The notes: a model not told the origin generated them from the letters alone. Shown: positions 42,613 to 52,044, counted from the first letter of the stretch. The stretch is 64,000 nucleotides of DNA from Lysinibacillus sp. SGAir0095 (GCF_005491425.1 NZ_CP028083.1:334001-398000), one strand, 5' to 3'. A program made the numbers and translations.

Positions 42613-43143
42613 TTAAAATTTGCTTTCCTCGCTTGCTAAATTTTCAATAATTGCATTAAATCGTAATCTGGCAATTTGGTAGATTTGCTGAAGAGCGGTT
42701 TCAAATTCTGTTTCCCGAGAATTGTTTAGACGTTCTTTCATGGCCTGTAAAATATCTTGCTTATTTTTTCCGGCTACAGCAATTATGAAAGGAAACTCGA
42801 ATTTTTCCATATAAGCTTTATTGGTTGCTGTAAAAACGTCAAATTCTTCGGGTGATAAAGAATCCAGCCTTGCACCATTTTGCTCGCGGACAGATGCTGC
42901 GCTCATTTTAATGCGTTTTCCAAGTTCGGGATGTTCTAAGATGAGTGCAAGCTGCTCTTCATAGTTAGCTTCTTCTACAATTTTCTTCATCGTCTCAAAT
43001 GCTTCTTCCACTGAGTTAAACGGTTTTGCCTCTGCTGCCTTTTGGGCAATCCAAGGCGAATGTTCAAAAATTTCACCAAACATTTCTTTAAATTGCTCGG
43101 TGTTAGATGCATTCATCTTTTCATTTACCGATGTTACTTTCAT
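42613..43143 (-). CDS. 2-Oxo-4-hydroxy-4-carboxy-5-ureidoimidazoline (OHCU) decarboxylase
   Basis: A 176-residue all-helical enzyme giving (S)-allantoin. Family marks are the EIFEHSPWIAQKA helix (catalytic His near residue 29) and LALILEHPELGKRIKMSAASVREQNGARLDSLSPEE, the conserved substrate pocket. In B. subtilis PucL this domain is fused to a uricase domain; here the protein is the decarboxylase alone and no uricase follows or precedes it. Start ATG with AGGAGGAAA. It is 3 bases from the permease stop and 26 before pucM, so clearly co-transcribed. Confidence 0.93.
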   Translation of the reverse strand: MKVTSVNEKMNASNTEQFKEMFGEIFEHSPWIAQKAAEAKPFNSVEEAFETMKKIVEEANYEEQLALILEHPELGKRIKMSAASVREQNGARLDSLSPEEFDVFTATNKAYMEKFEFPFIIAVAGKNKQDILQAMKERLNNSRETEFETALQQIYQIARLRFNAIIENLASEESKF

Positions 43144-43145
43144 CT

Positions 43146-44471
43146 TTAGTTTCCTCCTTGAGAGACGAGGGCTGTCTCTGGTACTTTAACTTTTTCATTT
43201 TTGGAATGCTTCAAAGATAAAACGAGATTTAAAGTTATAGCTGTTAAACTACCTGTGATTAACCCGTCCCCAACAAGCATTTTTAATGCCGCTGGAAGGC
43301 TGGAGAATAATTCAGGCACAACAGTTGCCCCTAATCCGAGAGACACGGAACAAGCGATGACAAGTAAATGATTTTGGTTTGTAAAATCGATTGTACTAAG
43401 CATTTTGATGCCGGAAGAGACAATCATGCCGAACATCACAACGGTCGCTCCGCCTAAAACTGCTGTAGGGATTAGAGTGGCCAGCGCTGCAATTTTAGGA
43501 ATTAGGCCTAAGCCAATCAAGATAATACCTGCAGCTACTGTTACGTTTTTTGACTTCACACCAGACATTTGAACGAGCCCGACGTTTTGAGCGAAGGTAT
43601 TGTAAGGAAAAGCATTGAAAATTCCTCCTAGTAAAAAAGCGATTCCTTCTGCACGATAGCCTCTCTCCATATCCTGTGGCTTTAAGTTTTGCTTTGTAAT
43701 ATCGCTCAGGGCTAAAAATACACCCGTTGACTCAATCATAACGACAATCCCGACGATGATCATTGTAATAATTGGTCCAATTTCAAATGTTGGGACTCCA
43801 AAATAGAAGGGTGCCGGTAAGTGGAACAACGACGCCTCTCCAACAGTTGAAAAATCAATCGGATTGACAAAACCGTAAGCAATCGTACCGACGATAATAC
43901 CAAATAGTACCGCAAGAGATTTAATGTAGCCTTTCCCAAAATACTGAACTAGTAAAATAACAAATAGGGTCCCGATGGAAAAGATTAAATTTTCAAGCGA
44001 TCCGAATTCAGGGCTGCTTGCCCCCCCGGCCATATTTTTAACCCCAGTAGGAATAAGGGATAAGCCGATAATCATCACAACAGTTCCTGTAACAACAGGG
44101 GGGAATAGCTTAAGGATTTTGCTGAAAGATTTTGCGAAAAGGATGATGAACAGACCAGTAGAGATAATGGCTCCATAGATAGCGGTCATGCCGTAATTTG
44201 TACCGATTGCAATCATAGGTGTCACTGCAACAAATGATGAACCGAGAACCACTGGGAGACCGATGCCGAAGAAACGATTTTTCCACATTTGTAATAGGGT
44301 TGCTATCCCGCAAGTTACTAAATCGATTGCGATCAAATAAGCGAGCTGTGTAGAATTTAACCCGATTGCTCCGCCTACAAGAATGGGAACGAGCATTGCA
44401 CCGGCATACATCGCTAAAACATGCTGTAATCCAAGAGAGGCCGCTTTTGGTTTGCTTATATTTTCTATCAT
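43146..44471 (-). CDS. Urate/xanthine permease (NCS2 family)
   Basis: A 441-residue nucleobase-cation symporter with about 14 membrane helices. The NCS2 signature QNVGLVQMSGVKSKNVTVAAG is near residue 288. GLQHVLAMYAGAMLVPILVGGA at the N-terminus is the substrate-site helix, and the Glu in IVVMIESTGVFLALSD lies near 240. It resembles B. subtilis PucJ/PucK, which import uric acid. It is the first gene of the minus-strand operon with the OHCU decarboxylase and HIU hydrolase, which supports urate as substrate. RBS GGAGGGAAAG. Confidence 0.9.
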   Translation of the reverse strand: MIENISKPKAASLGLQHVLAMYAGAMLVPILVGGAIGLNSTQLAYLIAIDLVTCGIATLLQMWKNRFFGIGLPVVLGSSFVAVTPMIAIGTNYGMTAIYGAIISTGLFIILFAKSFSKILKLFPPVVTGTVVMIIGLSLIPTGVKNMAGGASSPEFGSLENLIFSIGTLFVILLVQYFGKGYIKSLAVLFGIIVGTIAYGFVNPIDFSTVGEASLFHLPAPFYFGVPTFEIGPIITMIIVGIVVMIESTGVFLALSDITKQNLKPQDMERGYRAEGIAFLLGGIFNAFPYNTFAQNVGLVQMSGVKSKNVTVAAGIILIGLGLIPKIAALATLIPTAVLGGATVVMFGMIVSSGIKMLSTIDFTNQNHLLVIACSVSLGLGATVVPELFSSLPAALKMLVGDGLITGSLTAITLNLVLSLKHSKNEKVKVPETALVSQGGN

Positions 44472-44615
44472 ATCTTTCCCTCCGAATCCATCCGGTACTT
44501 TTTATAACTACCGATGTCATTATTTATTACATAATAAAAAATATTCAGTCAATTGTCTTTGGATGAATTGGCCAATTAGATTAGAAAGTTTTAGCTAAAG
44601 TAACTGAATGCGATT

Positions 44616-46232
44616 TTAAGTGGTTTGTTCGATCAATAATTGATTTCGAATGCGCAATGCCAATCTGAGTTGGAGGGTCACTTCTGGATCCTTTAAATCT
44701 TTTTGCAATAAGCTGCTGCATTTTTCAATGCGATAAATTACCGTGTTTCGGTGTACATATAGCCGTTTAGCTGTTTCTGATATTTGGCAATGACATTCTA
44801 AAAACTCGTTTAATGTCTCGAATAGAATCTTTTGCTCTTCAACCGGCAAGGAAGAAAAGGCTTTGAAAACCATTCGATGATAATTCATTAAATCCGTTTG
44901 TGGAATCATTTGTAATAGTTCGTTGATTTCTTTTTTCTTATAGAAGGAAATCAACTTTTTGCGATTTCGAATTGTTAATAATGTACTTTGTGCTTCTTTG
45001 TATGCACGTTGAATCTCGGAGAAATTATGTGTTTGATTGCTTACGCCAAAAATCATGTGAAGATCAAAATATTGGTGGATAGAAGTCTCTAATTCGCTAA
45101 ATAGCTCCGTTAAAAACAATGTGTAATCTGTATTTGGATCGTGTAATTCGTATAAAAAAACTAATTCGTTATTTAAAGTAAAGGCGTGTATGGGAATCCG
45201 ACTCGCCTGAAGGGCCTCCTCACAAAATTTATGAATTTGCTCGACAACGAAGTTTGGTTGATACGTGTAAGAAGATGTTTTTGTTGTTACATGACCAATC
45301 ATGCATAAATACACTTGTTGGTAGGGCAATGAAAGCTCTTGTGACATCGCCTTTAAGGCAATAAGTGAATGGCCCTCCTGCTCTAATAAATCGCGAAAAT
45401 GCTGATTGCGTATATTGCGTTTTTGTTGATGGAGTGCTTGCTCTTGCATAATCGCAAAGGACAAAACGTTAATGGCTTGCTCAATTGTTAGACGGGAGAT
45501 GATATCTTGTTCATCAATAGAGCCTTTAATCATTAAATAACAATTTTTTTCTGAATTAATATTGATAGGGTACAAAGAAATGGTTTGACGGTCAGCTATT
45601 AAAGAAAATGTCCAAGCTTTGTTTGATGTCGTGTACGTAAAATCGTTCCGCATCATTTTTTGAATAGATGCCAATTCAGGAACATGCTGCTGGGCAGAGT
45701 ACATAGGGCGTAAAAAAGGACTGATTAACTGAACGTCACGCCCTATTAAAGAGGTTAACTGTCGTACAAGTCTTGGAATGCCGTGACCGTTTAAAATGAG
45801 CAATGTAAATTGGCGATGAATATCCATAGCGTGTGCTAATAAGGAAGCTTCGCTTTGTAAAATTTTTTCGGTCATTAAAAAGTTGATTTGCCCTAGCGAA
45901 AGATGCTCGGGAAGCTCGATAAAAGGTAAATGTAACTGGTCTGCGAGCTGCAAAATATCTTGAGGGATTTCAAGTAAAAAGCGATTCTTTTTAATGCCAA
46001 TGCCAGCACACCCCTTGGTTGCCATTTCGCGAATGAGCTCCTGGAAGAAATCATGATTATTCTGTAGGTGATAGGCTGTCGTAATAATCAGCTCATTTTT
46101 GCGCAAATAGGGGATGATATCCGGAGCGTCCATCATTGTAATGGAACTGATTTCTCGACCGCCACTTTTTTCCCCGGCGACTAATAGGATGGGGGCTAAT
46201 TCTTTTTGAGAAAGCATTTGTAGAATATTCAC
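44616..46232 (-). CDS. pucR: PucR-family purine catabolism regulator
   Basis: About 538 residues. The N-terminal PucR domain (roughly 1-120, with ISSITMMDAPDIIPYLRKNELIITT) senses purine-derived ligand in relatives. The middle is a degenerate GGDEF-like region, and the C-terminus is the PucR helix-turn-helix (CHCQISETAKRLYVHRNTVIYRIEK, near 480-505). In B. subtilis PucR activates puc operons in response to allantoin-type effectors. I start at GTG 46232, nine bases from AAGGAGG. It is encoded between the two divergent arms of the pathway it should control. Confidence 0.92.
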   Translation of the reverse strand: MNILQMLSQKELAPILLVAGEKSGGREISSITMMDAPDIIPYLRKNELIITTAYHLQNNHDFFQELIREMATKGCAGIGIKKNRFLLEIPQDILQLADQLHLPFIELPEHLSLGQINFLMTEKILQSEASLLAHAMDIHRQFTLLILNGHGIPRLVRQLTSLIGRDVQLISPFLRPMYSAQQHVPELASIQKMMRNDFTYTTSNKAWTFSLIADRQTISLYPININSEKNCYLMIKGSIDEQDIISRLTIEQAINVLSFAIMQEQALHQQKRNIRNQHFRDLLEQEGHSLIALKAMSQELSLPYQQVYLCMIGHVTTKTSSYTYQPNFVVEQIHKFCEEALQASRIPIHAFTLNNELVFLYELHDPNTDYTLFLTELFSELETSIHQYFDLHMIFGVSNQTHNFSEIQRAYKEAQSTLLTIRNRKKLISFYKKKEINELLQMIPQTDLMNYHRMVFKAFSSLPVEEQKILFETLNEFLECHCQISETAKRLYVHRNTVIYRIEKCSSLLQKDLKDPEVTLQLRLALRIRNQLLIEQTT

Positions 46233-46443
46233 AAACAAAACCCTCCTTTTTGCTATATGTTACAAAATCTAACACAAAATCAACAAAAAAAATAGTGTGT
46301 TATAAAAAGTTACATAAATTAGTTGCGAAATTTGAATTTTTGTTCACATTAACTAAAAAAGAGATTTTTTTTAACAAAAATGCTGATGAAGTGAATTCTT
46401 AGCATTCTTTATACTGATTAAAAGGTTGAATATTCGGATATCT

Positions 46444-46490
46444 AGGAGGTTGCCGATACAGGGGCAACGAATTTCAAAGGGGAGGTGGTG
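46444..46490 (+). promoter_or_regulatory. Leader with two ribosome sites and a hairpin before the allantoate gene
   Basis: A first AGGAGG (46444-46449) is followed by GTTGCC-N8-GGCAAC (46449-46468), then the second, used site GGGGAGG (46479-46485). The hairpin could expose or hide ribosome sites. A TTG frame from 46450 ends with TGA overlapping the ATG of the next gene, but it lacks proper spacing from the first site. Confidence 0.4.
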
Positions 46491-46496
46491 TGTCTC

Positions 46497-47741
46497 ATGA
46501 GTGAGGCTCAAGCGGCACAGATTGAAGTAAGCGAAATCCAAGGGTTGGTGAATTGGCTGGCATCGTTTGGTGGAACTCCTGAAGGCGGAGTCACGAGATT
46601 ACTATATTCGGATGCGTGGGTGCAGGCACAGAACGCATTAGCAAACAAAATGCAAGAGACAGGTTTTTATACTTACTTTGATCAAGTAGGAAATCTGTTT
46701 GGGCGTATAGAAGGAACTGATTGCAAGGATGAAGTAATGCTAACAGGTTCACATGTTGACACGGTCGTTCAAGGTGGAAAGTATGACGGTGCTTACGGTG
46801 TTCTAGCAAGCTTCCTTGCGGTTAGAAAATTAGTAGAGCGTTTTGGCAAACCCAAAAAAACTATCGAAATCGTCTCCCTTTGCGAGGAGGAAGGAAGTCG
46901 ATTTCCGCTAACGTATTGGGGCTCCAAGAATTTAGTTGGAGATTATTCACCAATAACAATAGAAGGAATGAAAGATAGGGAAGGCATGTCATTTAAGCAG
47001 GCAATGACCGATGCAGGTTTTCCATTTAAAGAATATCAAACGAAAAAAAGAGATGATATCAAGCGTTTTGTTGAAATTCATATCGAACAGGGGTCTGTTC
47101 TAGAGAAAAGTCAGTTGGATCTAGGATTAGTCAGTCATATAGCAGGTCAAAAACGATTTACCATTACGCTAAATGGTGAAAGCAATCATGCAGGAACAAC
47201 GCCTATGACGGAGAGGAAGGACGCAATTGTTTGCGCTGCGAATGCAATTAGTGAATTGACCGCTATTGCCAAAGCAGAATACCCTTCATTGCGTGTAACA
47301 ACAGGCCAGCTCCTTGCAAAACCAAATGTGCCGAATGTGATTGCGGGAAATGTAAGTTTTACTTTAGATATTCGTCATCATGAGTCAGAAATTTTGGAAG
47401 CGTTTTGTCATCGTGCAACAGAGCTGCTCTCTCAACTCGCAAGCAAAAGCGGCATTGCAATTGATATTGATCTATGGACGGATATTCGTCCCGTTCCATT
47501 AGACACAAATTTACATGATGAAATGAAGAAAGGTCTTACTGAAAAAGGGTTCAAATATACAACAATGGTGAGTGGGGCTGGTCATGATGCACAAGTATTT
47601 GGTCAGCACATCCCAACAACGATGCTTTTTGTTCCGAGTAAAAATGGGATTAGCCACTCGCCGCTTGAATTTACAGATAGCTATCATTTGGAAATCGGTG
47701 TCTCCGTTTTAATGGATTATTTATACGAGTTAGCATACTAA
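46497..47741 (+). CDS. pucF: Allantoate amidohydrolase (M20 family)
   Basis: A 414-residue metallohydrolase converting allantoate to (S)-ureidoglycine, CO2 and ammonia. Metal ligands are in TGSHVDTVVQGGKYDG (His, Asp), CEEEGSRFP (Glu) and VEIHIEQG (His), and a late VSGAGHDAQVF gives the last His. The ureidoglycolate/allantoate branch is distinguished by the SRFP segment. I start at ATG 46497 behind GGGGAGGTGG. First gene of the plus-strand arm, followed at 13 bases by the aminotransferase. Fits directly between allantoinase and the aminotransferase in the pathway. Confidence 0.93.
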   Translation: MSEAQAAQIEVSEIQGLVNWLASFGGTPEGGVTRLLYSDAWVQAQNALANKMQETGFYTYFDQVGNLFGRIEGTDCKDEVMLTGSHVDTVVQGGKYDGAYGVLASFLAVRKLVERFGKPKKTIEIVSLCEEEGSRFPLTYWGSKNLVGDYSPITIEGMKDREGMSFKQAMTDAGFPFKEYQTKKRDDIKRFVEIHIEQGSVLEKSQLDLGLVSHIAGQKRFTITLNGESNHAGTTPMTERKDAIVCAANAISELTAIAKAEYPSLRVTTGQLLAKPNVPNVIAGNVSFTLDIRHHESEILEAFCHRATELLSQLASKSGIAIDIDLWTDIRPVPLDTNLHDEMKKGLTEKGFKYTTMVSGAGHDAQVFGQHIPTTMLFVPSKNGISHSPLEFTDSYHLEIGVSVLMDYLYELAY

Positions 47742-47754
47742 GGAGTGAAATAGG

Positions 47755-49005
47755 ATGAGCTATAAGCAATTGCAAACCCCCTTAAGAACAATCATGACAC
47801 CAGGTCCTGTAGAGGTGGACCCACGTGTTTTACAGGCCATGAGTACGCCTATTTTAGGACAGTTCGACCCGGTCTTCACCAATATGATGAATGAAGTAAT
47901 GGAGATGCTTCGAGAATTATTCCAAACGAAAAATAGGTGGGCATTTCCAATTGATGGAACCTCCCGTTCCGGAAATGAAGCACTCCTTGCAAGTGTCATT
48001 GAACCAGGAGATAAAGTATTGGTACCAATTTTTGGGCGCTTCGGTCATTTGCTTGTAGAGATTTGCGAGCGCTATGGGGCAGAAGTGCACACGTTAGAAA
48101 CAGCGTGGGGAAGTGTATTTGAACAGCAGATGATTGTTGACAAAATGAAAGAACTCCAACCGAAAATAGTGGCGATTGTTCATGGAGAAACGTCTACGGG
48201 TTGTATGCAGCCATTAGATGCTTTAGGGAAGGCATGCCGTGAGCAAGATGTGCTACTTATTGTTGATGCAGTAGCTACAATTGGTGGTGTCAATATTCCG
48301 GTGGATGAATGGTGTATTGATGGCGTTATTGCTGGTACACAGAAATGCTTATCGATTCCTGCCGGGATGGCACCGATTACGTATAATGAGCGTGTGGAAG
48401 CAGTTATTCAAGGACGCAAAAAAATCGAGTATGGGATTGCAACAGAAGAAGAGTTTAGGCTTAAACGGACTAACATAATTCGCAGCAACTACTTTGATCT
48501 CGCGATGATTCAGGATTATTGGGGTCCACGTCGCCTAAATCATCATACAGAAGCAACATCCATGATTTATGCTTTACGTGAAGGGTTAAGGATCGTTTTA
48601 GAAGAGGGATTAGAACAACGCTTTGCTCGTCACAGCTATCATGAAGCAGCCCTTATAAAAGGATTGGAAGCAATGGGGCTTACGATATACGGAGATCCGA
48701 CATGTAAGCTAACTCCTGTAACATGTGTTGAAATTCCTGATGGAGTAGATGGAGAAAATGTCCGTAAAGTGATGTTGGAGCAATTCGGCGTTGAGATTGC
48801 CTCCTCATTCGGTCCGCTGCAAGGGAAAATCTGGCGCATTGGGACAATGGGCTATAGCTGCCGTAAAGAAAATATTTTAAAAGTGCTACAAGCTCTTGAG
48901 GCAGCTTTAATTCGCAACGGCTTTGAACCAAAACGCGGAGAGGGAGTTCAAGCTGCACTTGATTATTATGATGTTCCTTCATACATTGCAGTTAAGGAGG
49001 CATAA
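47755..49005 (+). CDS. pucG: (S)-Ureidoglycine-glyoxylate aminotransferase
   Basis: A 416-residue class V PLP-dependent aminotransferase. The pattern IMTPGPVEVDPRVLQAMSTPILGQFDP is typical of the alanine-glyoxylate/serine-pyruvate group. The cofactor Lys is in GTQKCLSIPAGMAP near residue 200, and DAVATIGG supplies the pyridine-N Asp. In B. subtilis PucG transfers the amino group of (S)-ureidoglycine to glyoxylate, forming glycine. Its position between allantoate amidohydrolase and allantoinase supports this over a generic serine-pyruvate role. RBS AAGGAG. Confidence 0.92.
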   Translation: MSYKQLQTPLRTIMTPGPVEVDPRVLQAMSTPILGQFDPVFTNMMNEVMEMLRELFQTKNRWAFPIDGTSRSGNEALLASVIEPGDKVLVPIFGRFGHLLVEICERYGAEVHTLETAWGSVFEQQMIVDKMKELQPKIVAIVHGETSTGCMQPLDALGKACREQDVLLIVDAVATIGGVNIPVDEWCIDGVIAGTQKCLSIPAGMAPITYNERVEAVIQGRKKIEYGIATEEEFRLKRTNIIRSNYFDLAMIQDYWGPRRLNHHTEATSMIYALREGLRIVLEEGLEQRFARHSYHEAALIKGLEAMGLTIYGDPTCKLTPVTCVEIPDGVDGENVRKVMLEQFGVEIASSFGPLQGKIWRIGTMGYSCRKENILKVLQALEAALIRNGFEPKRGEGVQAALDYYDVPSYIAVKEA

Positions 49006-49007
49006 AC

Positions 49008-50330
49008 ATGACATTCGATCTCATTTTAAAAGGTGGAGCAGTGGTTGAGCCACATCAAGTAACTCTTTGTGATATTGCAGTGAAGGATGGCAAAATTGTT
49101 CAAATTTCCTCTGAGATTATGAGTGATGGTGTCTCGACTGTAGAGTTGGAGGGGAAAATTGTTCTACCTGGAGCTATCGATGCCCATGTACATTTTAACG
49201 AACCTGGTAACGTCGAGTGGGAAGGAATTGAAACCGGCTCTCGAATGCTTGCAGCAGGCGGGGCAACACTGTATTTTGATATGCCGTTAAATAGTAACCC
49301 GCCAACGATTGATGTGCCAGCGCTGGAGTTGAAGGAACAACTTTCAGCAGAAAAATCAGTAATCGATTATCGATTTTGGGGAGGGCTGGTGCCGGAAAAT
49401 ATTAGCGAGCTGGAAAGTCTTTCAGAGCGTGGGGTAATTGGATTTAAAGCCTTTATTTCAAACTCTGGTTTTGAGCCTTTTAAATGTGTTGATAATCTTG
49501 CTTTACTGAATGGGATGAAGGAAATTAGCCGTCTCGGCAAAATTTTGGCCCTGCATGCAGAAAGTGATGAAATGACGCATCATTTAGCCAGTCAAAAAAT
49601 AGCGGGTGGTCAGCTTGAACCAAAGGACTACTGTGAATCCCGTCCAATTATCGCAGAGGTTGAGGCGGTTCAAAGAGCAATTGCTTACGCAGAAATTACA
49701 GGGTGTGCCTTGCATTTTGTTCATATTAGTAGCCCAGATGCTGTCCGAGTAATCAATGAAGCAAAGATGCGTGGGCTTAATGTGACACTGGAAACCTGCA
49801 GTCATTATTTATTATTCAATGATGGAGCTTTTAAAGAGCATGGTGTTTATGCAAAATGTGCACCACCATTACGAGCACCAAGTATTCAACAAGAAATGAT
49901 CGAGTTAGTTGCAGATGGCAAGATTGACTTTGTTACATCAGATCATTCTCCATGTTCCCCGGAGTTAAAGGATTTATCGAACCGTACTTTCTTTGAAGCC
50001 TGGGGAGGCATAAACGGTGGTCAGTTTACATTGTTAGCTGTTTTAGAGGTAGCAAAAGAAAAAGGGTTACCTTTAACCGAAGTGGCAAAATTAACAGCCG
50101 AGGCACCTGCTGTTCGTTTTGGTATTGAGTGTAAGGGACGTATTGAGGTAGGCTATGACGCTGATTTTGCCATTGTAGAAGAAGTGCCTTTTTTGGTGAC
50201 GAAGGATGCCATATTAGCGAGGCATAAAGATTCACTATATGAGAATCATCAATTCCCTTATCAAATCGCAGCAACGTATTGTAAAGGACAGAAAGTTTTT
50301 GCTAGAAATGAAGGTTTATCACACATTTAA
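49008..50330 (+). CDS. pucH: Allantoinase
   Basis: A 440-residue cyclic amidohydrolase that opens allantoin to allantoate. Metal-site motifs: DAHVHFNEPG near residue 57 (two His), KAFISNSG (carboxylated Lys), LHAESDEM and FVHISSPD (His), and TSDHSPCSPELK (Asp). This last segment with Cys/Ser is typical of allantoinase rather than dihydropyrimidinase. Three bases after pucG, so translationally linked, and ends the operon. RBS AAGGAGG. It acts on the product of the OHCU decarboxylase encoded in the opposite arm. Confidence 0.94.
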   Translation: MTFDLILKGGAVVEPHQVTLCDIAVKDGKIVQISSEIMSDGVSTVELEGKIVLPGAIDAHVHFNEPGNVEWEGIETGSRMLAAGGATLYFDMPLNSNPPTIDVPALELKEQLSAEKSVIDYRFWGGLVPENISELESLSERGVIGFKAFISNSGFEPFKCVDNLALLNGMKEISRLGKILALHAESDEMTHHLASQKIAGGQLEPKDYCESRPIIAEVEAVQRAIAYAEITGCALHFVHISSPDAVRVINEAKMRGLNVTLETCSHYLLFNDGAFKEHGVYAKCAPPLRAPSIQQEMIELVADGKIDFVTSDHSPCSPELKDLSNRTFFEAWGGINGGQFTLLAVLEVAKEKGLPLTEVAKLTAEAPAVRFGIECKGRIEVGYDADFAIVEEVPFLVTKDAILARHKDSLYENHQFPYQIAATYCKGQKVFARNEGLSHI

Positions 50331-50340
50331 ATAGATTATG

Positions 50341-50382
50341 AAGGAAAACCAATGCTTATTATTAAGTGTTGGTTTTCTTCTA
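50341..50382 (+). terminator. Terminator of the pucFGH operon
   Basis: AAGGAAAACCAATGCTT pairs with AAGTGTTGGTTTTCTT, with a T-rich end. It closes the plus-strand purine arm. Confidence 0.8.
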
Positions 50383-50432
50383 TAAAAAAGCATTCAAAAC
50401 AAAGAAAGTGTATGAAATTTTATGTATTGCAA

Positions 50433-50621
50433 TCAATTGCCGATTTTTCGTTTCTTTCTTGAAATAAATAAAGAGTTTAGTAGAAACATTCCTATAAAAA
50501 TTACACCTAACAAATTAAACAGCATAGCACTAGTATTTACTCCCCAATTGATGGCTACTTGGCGAATAAGCGCTATTTATAGTATCGACATTGGTATTAG
50601 TACCGCTTTACTATTAAACAT
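50433..50621 (-). pseudogene. Small membrane protein gene with an in-frame stop
   Basis: ATG 50621 follows AAGGGTGATC and opens a 63-codon frame interrupted once by TAA at codon 15. Ignoring that stop, the product has two hydrophobic helices (AVLIPMSIL then the NLLGVIFIGMFLLNSLFI stretch) and a basic tail (SRKKRKIGN), a normal plan for a small membrane protein. Good ribosome site and intact remainder suggest a recent nonsense mutation, or a sequencing error. The rest of 50383-50977 has no gene. Confidence 0.5.
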
Positions 50622-50755
50622 TTGATCACCCTTACTTTTTTCTAGTTGCATTGACTATAATTATACTATAAATTTTTCCATTAATGAGAGTTCATATAAC
50701 AATATATTCGTATACCAGATTTCACTGTCATTCAACATTTCCAAACAATAAAGTT

Positions 50756-50785
50756 ATTTATTTCCCGAGAAATGTCTTATTTTGC
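50756..50785 (+). repeat. 30-bp dispersed element, copy 2
   Basis: ATTTATTTCCCGAGAAATGT then CTTATTTTGC; 29 of 30 bases equal the copy at 27414-27443. Located about 190 bases before the parA-like gene. Confidence 0.7.
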
Positions 50786-50977
50786 GTTTGAAGTAGGAAA
50801 TTGTAAAAACATTTAATGATTAATGAAACGTAAGAAAAAGACATACCTTGTCTTAAGGCAATTTACATTAATGGAATTGTAATAGAAACGGCGAATGAAA
50901 GATTCAATAGTTATGGCTTAGGAGGGCTGGAAAAACAAGTGTAAAAAGCTTATTTGACATAGGAAAGGGGAGATTAA

Positions 50978-51829
50978 ATGGCAATTGTGATACCGACAAT
51001 TAACCTAAAAGGTGGCGTAGCAAAAACAACTACGACTGTTGGCCTTGCAGAAGTGCTGACATCGGAGTTTAAAAAGAAAGTATTGCTAATTGATTTAGAT
51101 CCACAAACGAATGCAACTGTGATGTTAATCGGCGATCGACGTTGGAAAGAGTTAAATCAAAATGGCTATACATTAGCTACTCTGTTTGAAGAAGCATTGG
51201 ACCCTGACGAATCCAAATTTCTACTTGAAAAAACACTACAAAAAAATGTCTCTAATATTTCTTCCGTAAAAAACTTGGATTTACTTCCATCAAGTTTAGA
51301 TTTAATCAATATTCAAGACGTTTTGGCCAAAATGCCGACAGGACCGTTTTATTCAGATAATCCAATCGAAATCTTAAAAAAAGCCATACGCCCTATCAAA
51401 TATAATTACGATTATATCCTAATTGACTGTCCTCCGAATATGGGGATTATTACATTAAACGGTCTTCGAATTGCGAATGGCTATATCATTCCCACAATCC
51501 CTGATCTCCTTTCTACATATGGCATTCCCTATGTTGTGGATCGCATACAGGAATTTTCAGATAATATGGATATTAAAATTGAAGCATTGGGAATTGTTGT
51601 GACGAAATTTAGAGAAGATTCAATGGTACATAAAAACACTTTAGGGAAGTTAAAAAAGGGAATGTCCACGCATGTGTTTAGCTCGATATTTAAGGAGAAT
51701 AACCAAGTGGCATTGGCAGCTGATTATCCTAAACAATATTCAACCTTCAAACAAAAGTGGGACGAAGATGGTCAATATACTGCTTTCTATAACTTAGGAA
51801 AAGAAATTATCGAAAGGTATGAAGGATAA
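50978..51829 (+). CDS. Orphan ParA/Soj-type ATPase
   Basis: A 283-residue P-loop ATPase of the ParA/MinD superfamily. Deviant Walker A is KGGVAKTT (residues 11-18, signature Lys11), LLIDLDPQTNAT gives the switch I region, and YILIDCPPNMG is Walker B. There is no N-terminal DNA-binding domain, so it is of the short chromosomal/plasmid type Ib-like size. No ParB gene or clear centromere repeat lies next to it. It may position another cargo, come from a former plasmid or integrative element, or act with a distant partner. RBS AAAGGGGAG. Confidence 0.85.
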   Translation: MAIVIPTINLKGGVAKTTTTVGLAEVLTSEFKKKVLLIDLDPQTNATVMLIGDRRWKELNQNGYTLATLFEEALDPDESKFLLEKTLQKNVSNISSVKNLDLLPSSLDLINIQDVLAKMPTGPFYSDNPIEILKKAIRPIKYNYDYILIDCPPNMGIITLNGLRIANGYIIPTIPDLLSTYGIPYVVDRIQEFSDNMDIKIEALGIVVTKFREDSMVHKNTLGKLKKGMSTHVFSSIFKENNQVALAADYPKQYSTFKQKWDEDGQYTAFYNLGKEIIERYEG

Positions 51830-52044
51830 AATCTTCAGAAATCCACTTTACGTTTAACCAAAATGGTGGTTTTTTTACTACAATAAATTATCCAATTCTG
51901 GACAAACTATTTGAGTAACAAATAGAAGAAGCTTTTCGAAAATTTTTTCTATTTGTTGCTATTCAAGTGAGAAGGATAGCTATACCAGATGTAGAAGCGA
52001 ATAACACGATTAATAATTCCAATACGGAAGGGAATGTTTGTGCA

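Noticed and set aside
43975-44598. Several 60-130 codon frames antisense or shifted to the permease gene
   Set aside because: All lie within the coding region or just upstream of a clear NCS2 permease and have no ribosome site.
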